A DNA stretch of 64,000 nucleotides, taken from the NCBI RefSeq assembly GCF_030252345.1, contig NZ_CP126980.1, positions 6,773,501 through 6,837,500 of the forward strand, given 5' to 3'. Position numbers and translations under genes: made by a program. This DNA comes from Actinoplanes oblitus (lineage in GTDB: Bacteria; Actinomycetota; Actinomycetes; Mycobacteriales; Micromonosporaceae). The notes beneath the pieces were generated by a model, which was given only the letters and a program-made list of their open reading frames with translations, did no database searches and was not told where the DNA came from. Below are positions 26,877 through 34,812 of this stretch, one piece after another. Within the stretch, counting starts at the first letter, position 1, and the number at the start of each line of letters is the position of its first letter.

Positions 26877-27493
26877 TAGGCGCCCCCGGTGAACTGCGGC
26901 ATCGTCGCATCACCCGGCGCCGTGATGCCGTGCCGGCGCAGCAGGATCAGCGCGGTCCGGGCCAGGATCCGGGCGTGCAGCCCGAGCGACCGGTGGTCGA
27001 CGTACCAGACGTCGAGCGCCAGCCGCTCCTCCCAGTTCACCGCGTTGCGCCCGCTCACCTGGGCCAGCCCGGTCACGCCCGGCCGGACCAGGTGCCGGCG
27101 GGCCTGCTCCGGCGTGTACAGGTCGAGGTAGTGCATCAGCAGCGGCCGCGGCCCGATCAGGCTCATCTCGCCGCGCAGCACGTTCCACATGGTCGGCAGC
27201 TCGTCCAGGCTGGTGGCGCGCAGGGCGCGGCCCAGCGGGGTGAGCCGGTCGGCGTCGGTGACCAGGCCGCGCCGCTCGTCCACGTCCCGCATGGTGCGGA
27301 ACTTGATCAGGGTGAACGGCCGGCCGTACCGGCCCGGTCGCGGCTGGCGGAACAGCACCGGCCGGCCCAGGTCCCGGGCGACCAGCACCGCGACCGCCCC
27401 CATGACCGGCGCGGAGACGACCAGTACGGTGGCCGCGACGCCGATGTCGACAGCGCGCTGCACGGCGTCGGTGACCCGGGTGGCGAGGCTCAT
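26876..27493 (-). CDS. Small monotopic phosphoglycosyltransferase (PglC/WbaP-type initiating enzyme)
   Basis: A 205-residue bacterial sugar transferase. One N-terminal re-entrant hydrophobic segment (about 16-36) is followed by KFRTM, SLDELPTMWNVLRGEMSLIG with the catalytic Asp-Glu pair, PRPLLMHYLDLY, and RPGVTGLAQVSGRNAVNWEE. The length matches PglC rather than the long WbaP form. It would transfer a sugar-1-phosphate to undecaprenyl phosphate, the first membrane step of repeat-unit assembly. ATG 27493 overlaps the aminotransferase stop by four bases; the GT4 gene follows immediately. Confidence 0.92.
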   Translation of the reverse strand: MSLATRVTDAVQRAVDIGVAATVLVVSAPVMGAVAVLVARDLGRPVLFRQPRPGRYGRPFTLIKFRTMRDVDERRGLVTDADRLTPLGRALRATSLDELPTMWNVLRGEMSLIGPRPLLMHYLDLYTPEQARRHLVRPGVTGLAQVSGRNAVNWEERLALDVWYVDHRSLGLHARILARTALILLRRHGITAPGDATMPQFTGGA

Positions 27494-28632
27494 CGGCGGC
27501 CGTCCAGGAACTCGGCGATCTCGTCGAGCACCCGCCGCACCTGCTCGCCGGTGAGCGCCGAGCCGCCGGGCAGCACCAGCCCGTCCCGGAACAGCCGCTC
27601 CGCGGCGCCGCTGAGCGACGCCCGGGCGTCCGCGTACAGCGGCTGCAGGTGCATCGGCTTGAAGATCGGCCGGGTCTCGACGTTCCGCGCCGCCAGGTGC
27701 GCGGCCAGCTCGCCGGCCGCCCATCCGGCCCGGTCCGGATCGACGACGACAGCGGTCAGCCAGCGGTTCGCCGCCGGGTCGGCGTCGGCGAGCAGGCGTA
27801 CGCCGTCCACGTGGGCGAAGATCTTGGCGTACGCGTCGTGTACCGCCCGGCGACGTTCCACCATCTCGTCCAGCCGGCACAGCTGCGCCCGGCCCAGCGC
27901 GGCGAGCAGGTTGCTCAGCCGGTAGTTGTAACCGAGCTCGGCGTGCTCGTAGTGCTCGGCCGGCAGCCGCGCCTGCCCGGCCAGGTGCCGCGCCCGGCCG
28001 GCCAGCTCGGCGTCGTCGGTGAGCAGCATGCCACCACCGGACGTGGTGAGCAGCTTGTTGCCGTTGAAGGAGAACGCCGCGGCCCGGCCGAACGAGCCGG
28101 CCGCCCGGCCCCGGTGGGTGGCGCCGAGCGCCTCGGCGGCGTCCTCGACGAGCGGGATGCCGTACCCGTCGCAGAGCGGGCGGATCCGCTCGTAGTCGGC
28201 GCAGCTGCCGTAGAGGTCCACGGTGAGCACCGCGCGGGCCGGGGTGCCGGCCGCGTGCAACTCGGCGAGCAAACTGGCGAGCAGGTCCGGGTCGAGGTTG
28301 CCGGTGGCCGGGTCGCAGTCGGCGAAGACCGGCGTGGCGCCGGTGTAAACGACGGCGTTCGCGGTGGCCACGAACGTGAGGGTGGGCACCACGACGAGGT
28401 CGCCGGGGCCGGCGCCGACGCCCAGCAGGGCCAGGTGCAGCGCGGCGGTGCCCGAGTTGAGGCCCACCGCGTGCGGCACGCCGACCCGATCGGCGATCTC
28501 CCGCTCGAACGCGTCCAGGTCCGGCCCGACCGGGGCTATCCAGCCGGATCGGAGGGCGGCCAGCACGTAGTCCTGCTCCAGGTCGCCGACATCGGGACCG
28601 GACAGCAGAACTGTCTGACTGTTGGTAAGCAT
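27490..28632 (-). CDS. DegT/DnrJ/EryC1 PLP-dependent sugar aminotransferase (PglE-like)
   Basis: A 380-residue aminotransferase with the PLP lysine at 193 (FSFNGNKLLTTSGGG), the NSGTAALHLAL phosphate-binding loop near 59-69, and VEDAAEALGA with the cofactor Asp. The RPIFKPMHLQPLY segment is typical of UDP-4-amino-sugar synthases such as PglE/PseC. It probably aminates the 4-keto sugar made by the FlaA1-type dehydratase at 19915. No acetyltransferase of the PglD type is found in the locus. ATG 28632 heads a leftward aminotransferase-PGT-GT4 operon. A possible TAGCAT -10 lies at 28694-28689. Confidence 0.9.
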   Translation of the reverse strand: MLTNSQTVLLSGPDVGDLEQDYVLAALRSGWIAPVGPDLDAFEREIADRVGVPHAVGLNSGTAALHLALLGVGAGPGDLVVVPTLTFVATANAVVYTGATPVFADCDPATGNLDPDLLASLLAELHAAGTPARAVLTVDLYGSCADYERIRPLCDGYGIPLVEDAAEALGATHRGRAAGSFGRAAAFSFNGNKLLTTSGGGMLLTDDAELAGRARHLAGQARLPAEHYEHAELGYNYRLSNLLAALGRAQLCRLDEMVERRRAVHDAYAKIFAHVDGVRLLADADPAANRWLTAVVVDPDRAGWAAGELAAHLAARNVETRPIFKPMHLQPLYADARASLSGAAERLFRDGLVLPGGSALTGEQVRRVLDEIAEFLDGRR

Positions 28633-28708
28633 CCCCCACCACCCATGGCTGCGCGTCTCGCGACCGAACCGGCATTGGGGGATGACTCATGCTAACCCGC
28701 TGATCAGG

Positions 28709-28738
28709 CGGTGTATCGGGGGTTACCGCGATACACCG
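28709..28738. promoter_or_regulatory. 10-bp inverted repeat upstream of the aminotransferase operon
   Basis: CGGTGTATCG (28709-28718) and CGATACACCG (28729-28738) are exact reverse complements around the loop GGGGTTACCG. It overlaps the presumed -35 region of the aminotransferase operon, suggesting an operator. It also lies 67 bases past the stop of the small membrane-protein gene on the same strand and could instead terminate that transcript. Confidence 0.45.
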
Positions 28739-28804
28739 GCCGTGCCACGGTGATTCGCGGGACGGGCCGGCCTCCTCGGCAGTGGTGCGGTGTCCCGGCC
28801 CCTG

Positions 28805-29107
28805 TCAGCCGTTCACCCAGGACGGCACGTAGCCGCTCAGCAATGCCACCGCGGCGGCGGCCAGGGCGATCCCGAGACCGGCCAGCATGCCGATGCCGAT
28901 CGCCTTGAACCGCGGGTTGTTCACCGCGATCGCCCCGACCGAGGCGGTGATCGGCGCGATGCAGCAACCGCCGGTGCCGTAGAAGTAGATCCACTGCGTC
29001 GGATCGTCGGTGTCGGTCCACAACCAGTTCGCGGCGAACAGGCCGAGGCCGACGTGCACCGCGAGCACAAGACAGGCGACCAGCACCGCCAAAGATCCCT
29101 TAGCCAC
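28805..29107 (-). CDS. Small membrane protein of unknown function
   Basis: A 100-residue protein with three predicted helices: about 6-26 (LAVLVACLVLAVHVGLGLFA), 43-62 (FYGTGGCCIAPITASVGAIA) and 70-92. It has a TDTDDPTQW loop and paired Cys48-Cys49 in the second helix. The composition and GC3 pattern look coding. I do not recognise a family. It is transcribed alone on the minus strand, upstream of the aminotransferase operon. The start ATG 29107 has no obvious strong ribosome site. Confidence 0.6.
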   Translation of the reverse strand: MAKGSLAVLVACLVLAVHVGLGLFAANWLWTDTDDPTQWIYFYGTGGCCIAPITASVGAIAVNNPRFKAIGIGMLAGLGIALAAAAVALLSGYVPSWVNG

Positions 29108-29360
29108 ACCGGAACGTTAGCCGCACCTGTCCCGGCAGGCACGCGTGCGGCGCTATCAGTTTTCCGGCAAACCCGTGGCCAATCCCACATTCCGGTCGAT
29201 CGTCGCCCCTCGCGGTTGGCCGGTCACACCGGGCTTCGAGCACGAATTTGTTCCCTGGCGGCGCGCCTGCCGGCCCCGTGCTCGGTGTCGCTGGCAGGTC
29301 CGGTTCCGGCCGCTGCCCGGGTTCTCGCCCCAGCTTCCGTGCGTCGGCGCCCCGGCGCGG

Positions 29361-29807
29361 TCAGCGACGCCCGGCCAGGGCCCTGACTTCCGTCCGTCGG
29401 CGGGTCAGCGCGGTCAGCCGGCGCCCGGCGCCGGACGCGTGGCGCCGCACGGCCATCGCCGCCACGGTCACCACGGCCGCCCCCAGCCACGCGACCACGA
29501 AACCCGCCAGCGGACGATCCGCGAACGCCACCCCACCGAGATAACCGAGCAGCGCGCTCTGCGCCGCCCACCCCACCGCACCCACCGCGGTGAAAGCGGC
29601 ATACCGCCGGCCCGGGTAACCCACAGCGCCGGCAGTGAACGCCGCCACCGACCGCACCCCGGGAACGTAGCGGCCGAGAATGATCAGCGAAGCACCGTGC
29701 CCTGTCCCGTAACCGGCACCCATCCCGGGCGCGGGACCCGCCGGCCCGCGCTCCAGTCCGGAGACACGCCGTGCCCGGAGGCGCGGCACGGGCCGGGGGC
29801 GCGGCAC
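29361..29807 (-). pseudogene. C-terminal remnant of a DedA/SNARE-associated (VTT) membrane protein
   Basis: About 80 residues in this 148-codon frame (coordinates about 29700-29450) match the C-terminal half of DedA proteins: LIILGRYVPGVRSVAAFTAG followed by two helices (FTAVGAVGWAAQSALLGYLG and FVVAWLGAAVVTVAAMAV). The R-x-x-P-x-x-R core is intact. The N-terminal half, with the first helices and the E-x-x-x-P motif, is absent, and the upstream reading is arginine/proline-rich with no DedA similarity in any frame. I read it as a truncated gene, though expression of a short protein cannot be excluded. The flanking DNA 29108-29360 and 29808-29947 shows no other gene. Confidence 0.6.
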
Positions 29808-29947
29808 GGGCCGGCGCGGTGGCGGACATCGCGCCGGCCCCGGGACACACCCGTGCGTCGCTGGTCGGTCCCGGGTGGGACCGCCTCGCGGGTTGGCTGG
29901 GGCGGCGTGGTTGCGGTTGGGACAGCCCCGGGTCGTACCGAAAAAGA

Positions 29948-31132
29948 TCAGGAACCGACAGCGGCCTCGCGCCGATCGGCGGGGTGGCGGCCGGTGAGCG
30001 ACGCGGCGGACATCGCGCCGACCGCGAGCAGCCCGGCGAGCGGAGCGAAGGCGAACCCGGAGCGGATGCTCTCACCCACCAGCGGCCCGGTGATCGCCGC
30101 GCCCGCCGCGCTGCCCACAGTGAACGCCGTGATGATCCAGGCGAACGCCTCGACAGCGGTCCCGGCCGGGGTGATCCGGTCGGCGGTCAGGAAGACCGCG
30201 GTCAGCACCGGCGGCAGCGACAGGCCGGAGAGCGCGAGCAGCAGACCCATCGGCCACGGCCCGGGAATCGCCAGCAAGGGGACAAAACCGGCGGCTAGCC
30301 CCGCGGTGACCAGCGGCAGGCGACCCCGGCCGCCGGGGCGGGCACGCATGTAGAGCAGGCCGCCGATCAGCGCGCCGGTCGCCTGGGCGGCCAGCAACCA
30401 GCCGCTGAGGGAACGGTTCCCGGCGGCCTCGGCATAGCCGGTGACGGCTACCGGCAGGCTGCCGATCGCGGCGCCGGCGCAGGTCACGCCGAGGAGGATG
30501 ACAACGAAACGGGCTACCCGCAGCGGACCGGCCCAGTGCCGGGTGGCGGCGACCCCGCGCCAGGTGCGGACCGCGGGCGTCGCGGCGAAGACCGCTACGC
30601 CGGCCAGCTGCAGCAGGGCCGCGACGATCAGGCCGGCGGGTGGGCCGGCCACGCCGACAGCGGCGAGGGTGACCAGCGGGCCCGTCACATAGATGACCTC
30701 CTGCACCGCGATGTCCAGCGAGTAGGCGGCCGCCACCGTGCCGGCCTCGACCATGTCCGGCCAGAGGGCGCGCAGGCAGGCTTCCAGGGGCGGGGTGCCG
30801 AGGCCGGCCAGCACCGCGCCGGTCATCGTCGCCGGCAGCGCGTGGCCACCCGCCGCCACCAGGACGAAGCCGACAGCGGAGAGCAGCGCCGAACCCCAGA
30901 GCACCGGCGGCTGCCGCCAGCGGTCGACGATCCGGGCGAGGATCGGCGCGCTGACCGCCATGCCCGCGGTGTAGGCGCCGACGACCAGGCCGGCGAGCGC
31001 GAGACTGTGCGCCTCGCGGGCGAAGAGCAGGAGGGCGAGGGGGGCCGAGGCCATGGGCAGGCGCCCGGTCTGACTCGCGATCAAAAGCCGTTTCACGTAC
31101 GGGGTGGCGAGCAGTTTCGTGAGTGCGGACAT
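29948..31132 (-). CDS. MFS transporter, 12-helix
   Basis: A 394-residue MFS protein. The N-terminal half shows LLIASQTGRLPMASAPLALLL and the loop-2 motif around ARIVDRWRQPPVLWGSALLS, a degenerate motif A. The C-terminal half has SGWLLAAQATGALIGGLLYM and ITPAGTAVEAFAWIITAFTVG. This arrangement occurs in a common actinobacterial MFS group of unknown substrate. ATG 31132 is chosen; a GTG ten codons upstream (31162) is possible, but neither has a strong ribosome site. Immediately upstream on the template side lies the 15-bp minisatellite at 31176-31415, so its promoter is either inside or beyond that repeat. Confidence 0.85.
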   Translation of the reverse strand: MSALTKLLATPYVKRLLIASQTGRLPMASAPLALLLFAREAHSLALAGLVVGAYTAGMAVSAPILARIVDRWRQPPVLWGSALLSAVGFVLVAAGGHALPATMTGAVLAGLGTPPLEACLRALWPDMVEAGTVAAAYSLDIAVQEVIYVTGPLVTLAAVGVAGPPAGLIVAALLQLAGVAVFAATPAVRTWRGVAATRHWAGPLRVARFVVILLGVTCAGAAIGSLPVAVTGYAEAAGNRSLSGWLLAAQATGALIGGLLYMRARPGGRGRLPLVTAGLAAGFVPLLAIPGPWPMGLLLALSGLSLPPVLTAVFLTADRITPAGTAVEAFAWIITAFTVGSAAGAAITGPLVGESIRSGFAFAPLAGLLAVGAMSAASLTGRHPADRREAAVGS

Positions 31133-31175
31133 GCGTCGCTCTTTCGTTCCAGGGGTGGGCACTCGTCATCAGTGG

Positions 31176-31415
31176 GTGTCTCGTGGTCGCGCTTGCCGTC
31201 GAGGCGCTTGCCGACGGCGGGTTTCTCGTCGTCGCGCTTGCCGACGAGGCACTTGCCGACGAGGCACTTGCCGACGAGGCACTTGCCGACGACGCGCTTG
31301 CCGACGACGCGCTTGCCGACGCCGCGTTTCTCGACGCCGCGCTTGCCGACGAGGCACTTGCCGACGACGCGCTTGCGGACGACGCGCTTGCCGTCGTCGC
31401 GCTTGCCGTCGCCGC
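31176..31415. repeat. 15-bp minisatellite, 16 units
   Basis: Sixteen head-to-tail 15-bp units with consensus GCTTGCCGACGACGC and recurring variants (ACTTGCCGACGAGGC, GTTTCTCGACGCCGC). There are no length changes, so all six frames stay open and give five-residue periodic peptides (ALADE/ALADD on the plus strand; arginine-rich on the minus). Codon phase and ribosome sites do not favour one frame. It lies directly upstream of the leftward MFS gene. The downstream 31416-31839 holds no convincing gene; a 33-codon GTG frame at 31759-31658 on the minus strand has plausible codon use but no match I recognise. Confidence 0.9.
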
Positions 31416-31839
31416 GCGAATCGTTCCGTCGCGAGCGGTTTCACAGCGCGGCCACCGCGATTGCGCGGATCGTTCCCGCTACACGCGAGGCCGCAGTTGC
31501 GCGGACCGTTCCGTCGCGGACCGGTCCGTCACGGAAGCCGCTACCGCCGCGCGTGCGGACCTCATCGCGGGCCGTTGTCGTCGCGCGGGCGTCGTCGCTT
31601 CACGAGTGGCGCCGCTACGCAGGTCCGGCCGGACGGGATTGCGGGAGAAACGAACGCTCAGGGAGCGAAATCGGCCCGATCGTGGTCAAGGCCGTAAAGC
31701 GGCAGATCCGGAGTGACCCAGCCCGCATAGGCGGCGGCGATGGCGTCGATCCGGGTCACACGCCGCACCCTACCGGATCCACCCCCGGAGACCGAACCGC
31801 GAATCCCCACACCTTCCGTCCGCCGGCTGCCATCGGCCG

Positions 31840-32772
31840 TCACAGGCGGCGGATGACCGAGACCACCTTCCCGAGAATGACCGCGTCGTCGCCGGGAATG
31901 ACCGAATAGCTGGAATTCTGCGGCACCAGCGCGACATGCCCATCCCGCCGCTGGAACGTCTTCACCGTCGCCTCGCCGTCGATCATCGCGGCAACGATCT
32001 CCCCGTTCTCCGCGACCGGCTGCTGCCGGACCACCACCACGTCCCCGTCACAGATGGCCGCGTCGATCATCGAGTCACCTTTGACGTTCAGCGCGAACAG
32101 CGTGCCGTGCCCCACCATCCCGGCGGAGACCACCAGCCGATCCGTCACATGCTCCTCAGCCAGGATCGGCGCACCGGCCGCGATGTCCCCGAGCACCGGA
32201 ATCGCCACCACCTGATCGGCCCGGATCAACTCCCGAACCTCAGCCAGCCCGCCCGGATCCGCCGTGCCCACATCCGCGATGTCGGAGCCCACCACGCCGC
32301 CCGCGCCCGAACCCACAATGCCGGAGCCGGCGGCACCCGCACCCGCACCCGCACCCGCACCCGCACCCGCACCCGCAATGCTGGAGCCAGCCGCGCCCGA
32401 ATCCGCAATGCCGGAGCCGGCGGCACCCGCACCCGTCACGCCGGAGCCAACCGCGCCCGAACCCGCCACACCGGAGCCGACCGCGCCCAGCCGCCCTCTT
32501 GAGGCACCCGAAGCCGGCAACCCCGCCTCCCCCGGCTCCCGCACGTCGACCGCGCGCGACCCGTGCGGCTGCCGGCGCAGCAAGCCATGCCGCTCCAGCA
32601 CCTTGAGGTGATGCGCCACCGACGACGGCGAGACCAGCCCGACCGCCGCCCCGATCTCCCGCACCGTCGGCGGGAAGCCCCGCTCCCGCACCGACTCGCG
32701 AATGACAGCGAGAATGCGCTCCTGCTTGGCGGAGATCCGCGGTCGCGGCTCGTCGCCGACATCGACGCCCAT
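31840..32772 (-). CDS. lexA: LexA repressor with an expanded Ala/Gly/Ser linker
   Basis: A 310-residue LexA, against about 200-260 for the family. The N-terminal winged helix (about 12-78) has [19 protein letters not shown] and RAVDVRE, the actinobacterial form. The C-terminal S24 domain (about 178-310) keeps the cleavage site Ala199-Gly200 ([12 protein letters not shown]), Ser234 (VKGDSMIDA) and Lys271 (ATVKTF), so self-cleavage on RecA filaments should be intact. Between them, residues about 96-165 are a low-complexity linker including seven Ala-Gly pairs. It is transcribed alone. I find no clear CGAAC-N4-GTTCG SOS box in the 150 bases upstream. Other S24 regulators are possible, but domain order and motifs fit LexA. 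Confidence 0.93.
   Translation of the reverse strand: MGVDVGDEPRPRISAKQERILAVIRESVRERGFPPTVREIGAAVGLVSPSSVAHHLKVLERHGLLRRQPHGSRAVDVREPGEAGLPASGASRGRLGAVGSGVAGSGAVGSGVTGAGAAGSGIADSGAAGSSIAGAGAGAGAGAGAGAAGSGIVGSGAGGVVGSDIADVGTADPGGLAEVRELIRADQVVAIPVLGDIAAGAPILAEEHVTDRLVVSAGMVGHGTLFALNVKGDSMIDAAICDGDVVVVRQQPVAENGEIVAAMIDGEATVKTFQRRDGHVALVPQNSSYSVIPGDDAVILGKVVSVIRRL
32278..32487. repeat. Repetitive DNA encoding the LexA linker
   Basis: About 210 bp inside lexA, built from short G-S-G/A-x-A type units, with a core of seven consecutive 6-bp repeats (CACCCG on the plus strand, Ala-Gly on the coding strand) near 32333-32376. All units preserve the lexA frame. Such arrays change length easily by slippage, so linker length may vary between strains. 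Confidence 0.85.
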
Positions 32773-32923
32773 GTCCCGTACCTTACCCGATGATTAGATC
32801 AAATGTACGAACCGTGACCGGAACCGCCCGCTCGGAACATCGCCACCACCGACCTCTCCGCCCAACCCCACTGACCGCCTCACCATGCCACGACCCTCCG
32901 ACGAAAACGGCCGGGCCGACGGC

Positions 32924-34183
32924 TCAGCGGACGAAGAGCAGAAAGAGCCCCGCCCAGGTACAGCCGATCATGAAGAGCACCAGCGGAAACTCCTCGGCGA
33001 GCGTCGCCAGCACGGGCTTGGGGCCGGCCTCGGTGACCGCCCCCGCACGTCGAACCCCCACCGGCCGGGCGGCACCCGCCAGAGCGGCGTCATGCGCCAC
33101 GATCACCCCGAGCACATGTCCCACCAGGATCAGCGCGACCTGGGCCCCGGCAATCGCCGCCGGAACAGGGACGACGTTCCAACTCACCCCTTCGCCGAGC
33201 CCCCACTGCCGGGTCAGCAGCAGAACGCCCCGCGGTGCTTCGACGATCAGCAGCGAGAGATAGTGCGCCAGCGTGTACCCCACGGCGATCGGGATCAGTG
33301 ATGCGGCCACGTCCAGATCCCCGGCCGTCTTGCGCACGGCGACCCAGACGCCCAGGCAGAGCGCCACCAGCGCCATCGTCGCCCACACCGCCGGATGCCC
33401 GGCCCGCTGCACGAACCCGGCCCACCAGGGCGACCCGGAAGCACTGTCGAAGACCGTCGATCCCCACCACACCGCCACAAAGGCCGCCAGCCCGGCAGAC
33501 GGCAGCCCGGCGGACGAGTGGGGCAGCGGCGCCGCGAGCCCGCTCAGCGGCCGGCGCCACCGAACCGGGCTGAGCCGCCCGGCCAGCGACGAATAGACCT
33601 CGAAGCAGTCCCCCCGGGCGAACCACTCCTCGCCCCGGAGAGCCGCCATCCCCAGTTGTGCCACCGCGTACCCGGCCAGGCACCAGCCGATCAGCCGTGG
33701 ATCCGCGTGGCCGGGCGCCACCAGCTCGAACCACACGAACGCCAGCAGCCAGCACACCCCGGGCCACACTCCGAGCCCGGCACCGGGGCGCAGCCCGGCA
33801 GCCGGCAGCCGCAACATCCGGAACAGCGTCCGCAGTGGGTTCACCGCCCGCCACACCGGCCCGAACACCACGCTGACCGGCACCAGCCCGACCCACAACC
33901 ACACGAACAACGCGTGCGCCGCCGGGTTCTCCGGCCCGGCCGGCCCGGCCAGCGCGTTTCCCCCGAGATAGAGCGCGAGCAGCAGCACGAACCCGCGCAG
34001 CACCGGGAGCCAGCCGGCCGTTCGCACCGTCCGTGGCACGCCTGCGGCCAGTCGCGGCTTCCTCCACCAGACCGCCGAGATCAGGAACGACAGCACCACT
34101 GTCGCCGCGCCGGCCTGCAACACCAGGTCGAGCGGCAGGGGCAGGTCCGACGAGCCACCGACCCCGTGGGCCAGGACCGTCAC
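32924..34183 (-). CDS. Polytopic membrane protein, 'fenitrothion hydrolase'-annotated family
   Basis: A 419-residue protein with about ten helices. Diagnostic segments are FGPVWRAVNPLRTLFRMLRL, EEWFARGDCFEVYSSLAGRL and SPVRWRRPLSGL. Such actinobacterial proteins are often annotated 'fenitrothion hydrolase', a label I would not take literally because no hydrolase motif is visible. The C-terminal half has VGYTLAHYLSLLIVE and GHVLGVIVAHDAAL with conserved His. GTG 34183 overlaps the previous stop by four bases. It is the last of four coupled genes at 36754-32924 that also encode a cupredoxin-like protein and a His-rich membrane protein, suggesting a metal or redox role. Confidence 0.75.
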   Translation of the reverse strand: MTVLAHGVGGSSDLPLPLDLVLQAGAATVVLSFLISAVWWRKPRLAAGVPRTVRTAGWLPVLRGFVLLLALYLGGNALAGPAGPENPAAHALFVWLWVGLVPVSVVFGPVWRAVNPLRTLFRMLRLPAAGLRPGAGLGVWPGVCWLLAFVWFELVAPGHADPRLIGWCLAGYAVAQLGMAALRGEEWFARGDCFEVYSSLAGRLSPVRWRRPLSGLAAPLPHSSAGLPSAGLAAFVAVWWGSTVFDSASGSPWWAGFVQRAGHPAVWATMALVALCLGVWVAVRKTAGDLDVAASLIPIAVGYTLAHYLSLLIVEAPRGVLLLTRQWGLGEGVSWNVVPVPAAIAGAQVALILVGHVLGVIVAHDAALAGAARPVGVRRAGAVTEAGPKPVLATLAEEFPLVLFMIGCTWAGLFLLFVR

Positions 34184-34812
34184 TTCACCTCGAGCTGCAA
34201 CAGCAGCGTGTCCGGGTGAGCCTCGACGTCGAACAGCCCGGCCCGCGCGGCCACGAAGACGATGCACATGGGCTCGCCCGGCCGCACCGGGTACTCCAGG
34301 TCGTACCCGTGCACGTGGATCCGCGCGGCGACGTCGACGGAGACGCCGAGCCGGACCTGGCTGCCGAGCGGCACGCTGACCCGTCGCGGAGCGGGGACGG
34401 CTTTCCCGTCCTCCAGCGCCGCGGTCGCCACCACCTGGTCGGGCGACGCGGACCCGCAGGCGGCGGGGGTCGCCGCCTGGGCGGCCGGCGCGCTCGTGCA
34501 GCCGGGCAGCAGCGCCAGCGCGGCCAGCAGGAACGGCACCGTCCGCAACGCCCGGCGCCCACCGGAGGACGGCGCCGGCGTGGGGACCACCGGTCCGCCG
34601 AAGCCGACAGGCTCCCGCTGAATCAGCGTCAGCACGCCGAGCTGCGCGAAGATGGCGATCGACGCCGAGGACACCACCAGCACGAACGCCGCGAACATCG
34701 ACGAGAAGGTGACCAGGCTGGTCGCCGACATCAGCACGGTGAGGCCGAAGAGGGCGGGCACCACCAGCACCACCGATGCCACCAGCAGCAGGAGCCCGGT
34801 CCACGTCTTCAC
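34180..34812 (-). CDS. Membrane-anchored cupredoxin-like protein
   Basis: A 210-residue protein from GTG 34812. Two N-terminal helices (about 5-29 and 38-64) precede a third hydrophobic stretch ending in a lipobox-like LLPGC (Cys105), then a cupredoxin-like beta domain (about 117-210). Candidate metal ligands are His166 and His168 (IHVHGYD), Cys183 (EPMCIVF) and His199 (VEAHPDT). The internal lipobox is odd: either translation can restart before GRRALRTVPFL to give a lipoprotein, or the segment is simply a third helix. It is coupled by GTGA overlaps to both neighbours in the four-gene cluster. Confidence 0.7.
   Translation of the reverse strand: MKTWTGLLLLVASVVLVVPALFGLTVLMSATSLVTFSSMFAAFVLVVSSASIAIFAQLGVLTLIQREPVGFGGPVVPTPAPSSGGRRALRTVPFLLAALALLPGCTSAPAAQAATPAACGSASPDQVVATAALEDGKAVPAPRRVSVPLGSQVRLGVSVDVAARIHVHGYDLEYPVRPGEPMCIVFVAARAGLFDVEAHPDTLLLQLEVK

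Noticed and set aside
31123..31716. Plus-strand frame over the minisatellite as a pentapeptide-repeat protein
   Set aside because: The five-residue period ALADE/ALADD does not place Asp/Asn before the central Leu as in A(D/N)Lxx repeats, and the period arises in every frame from the DNA repeat.
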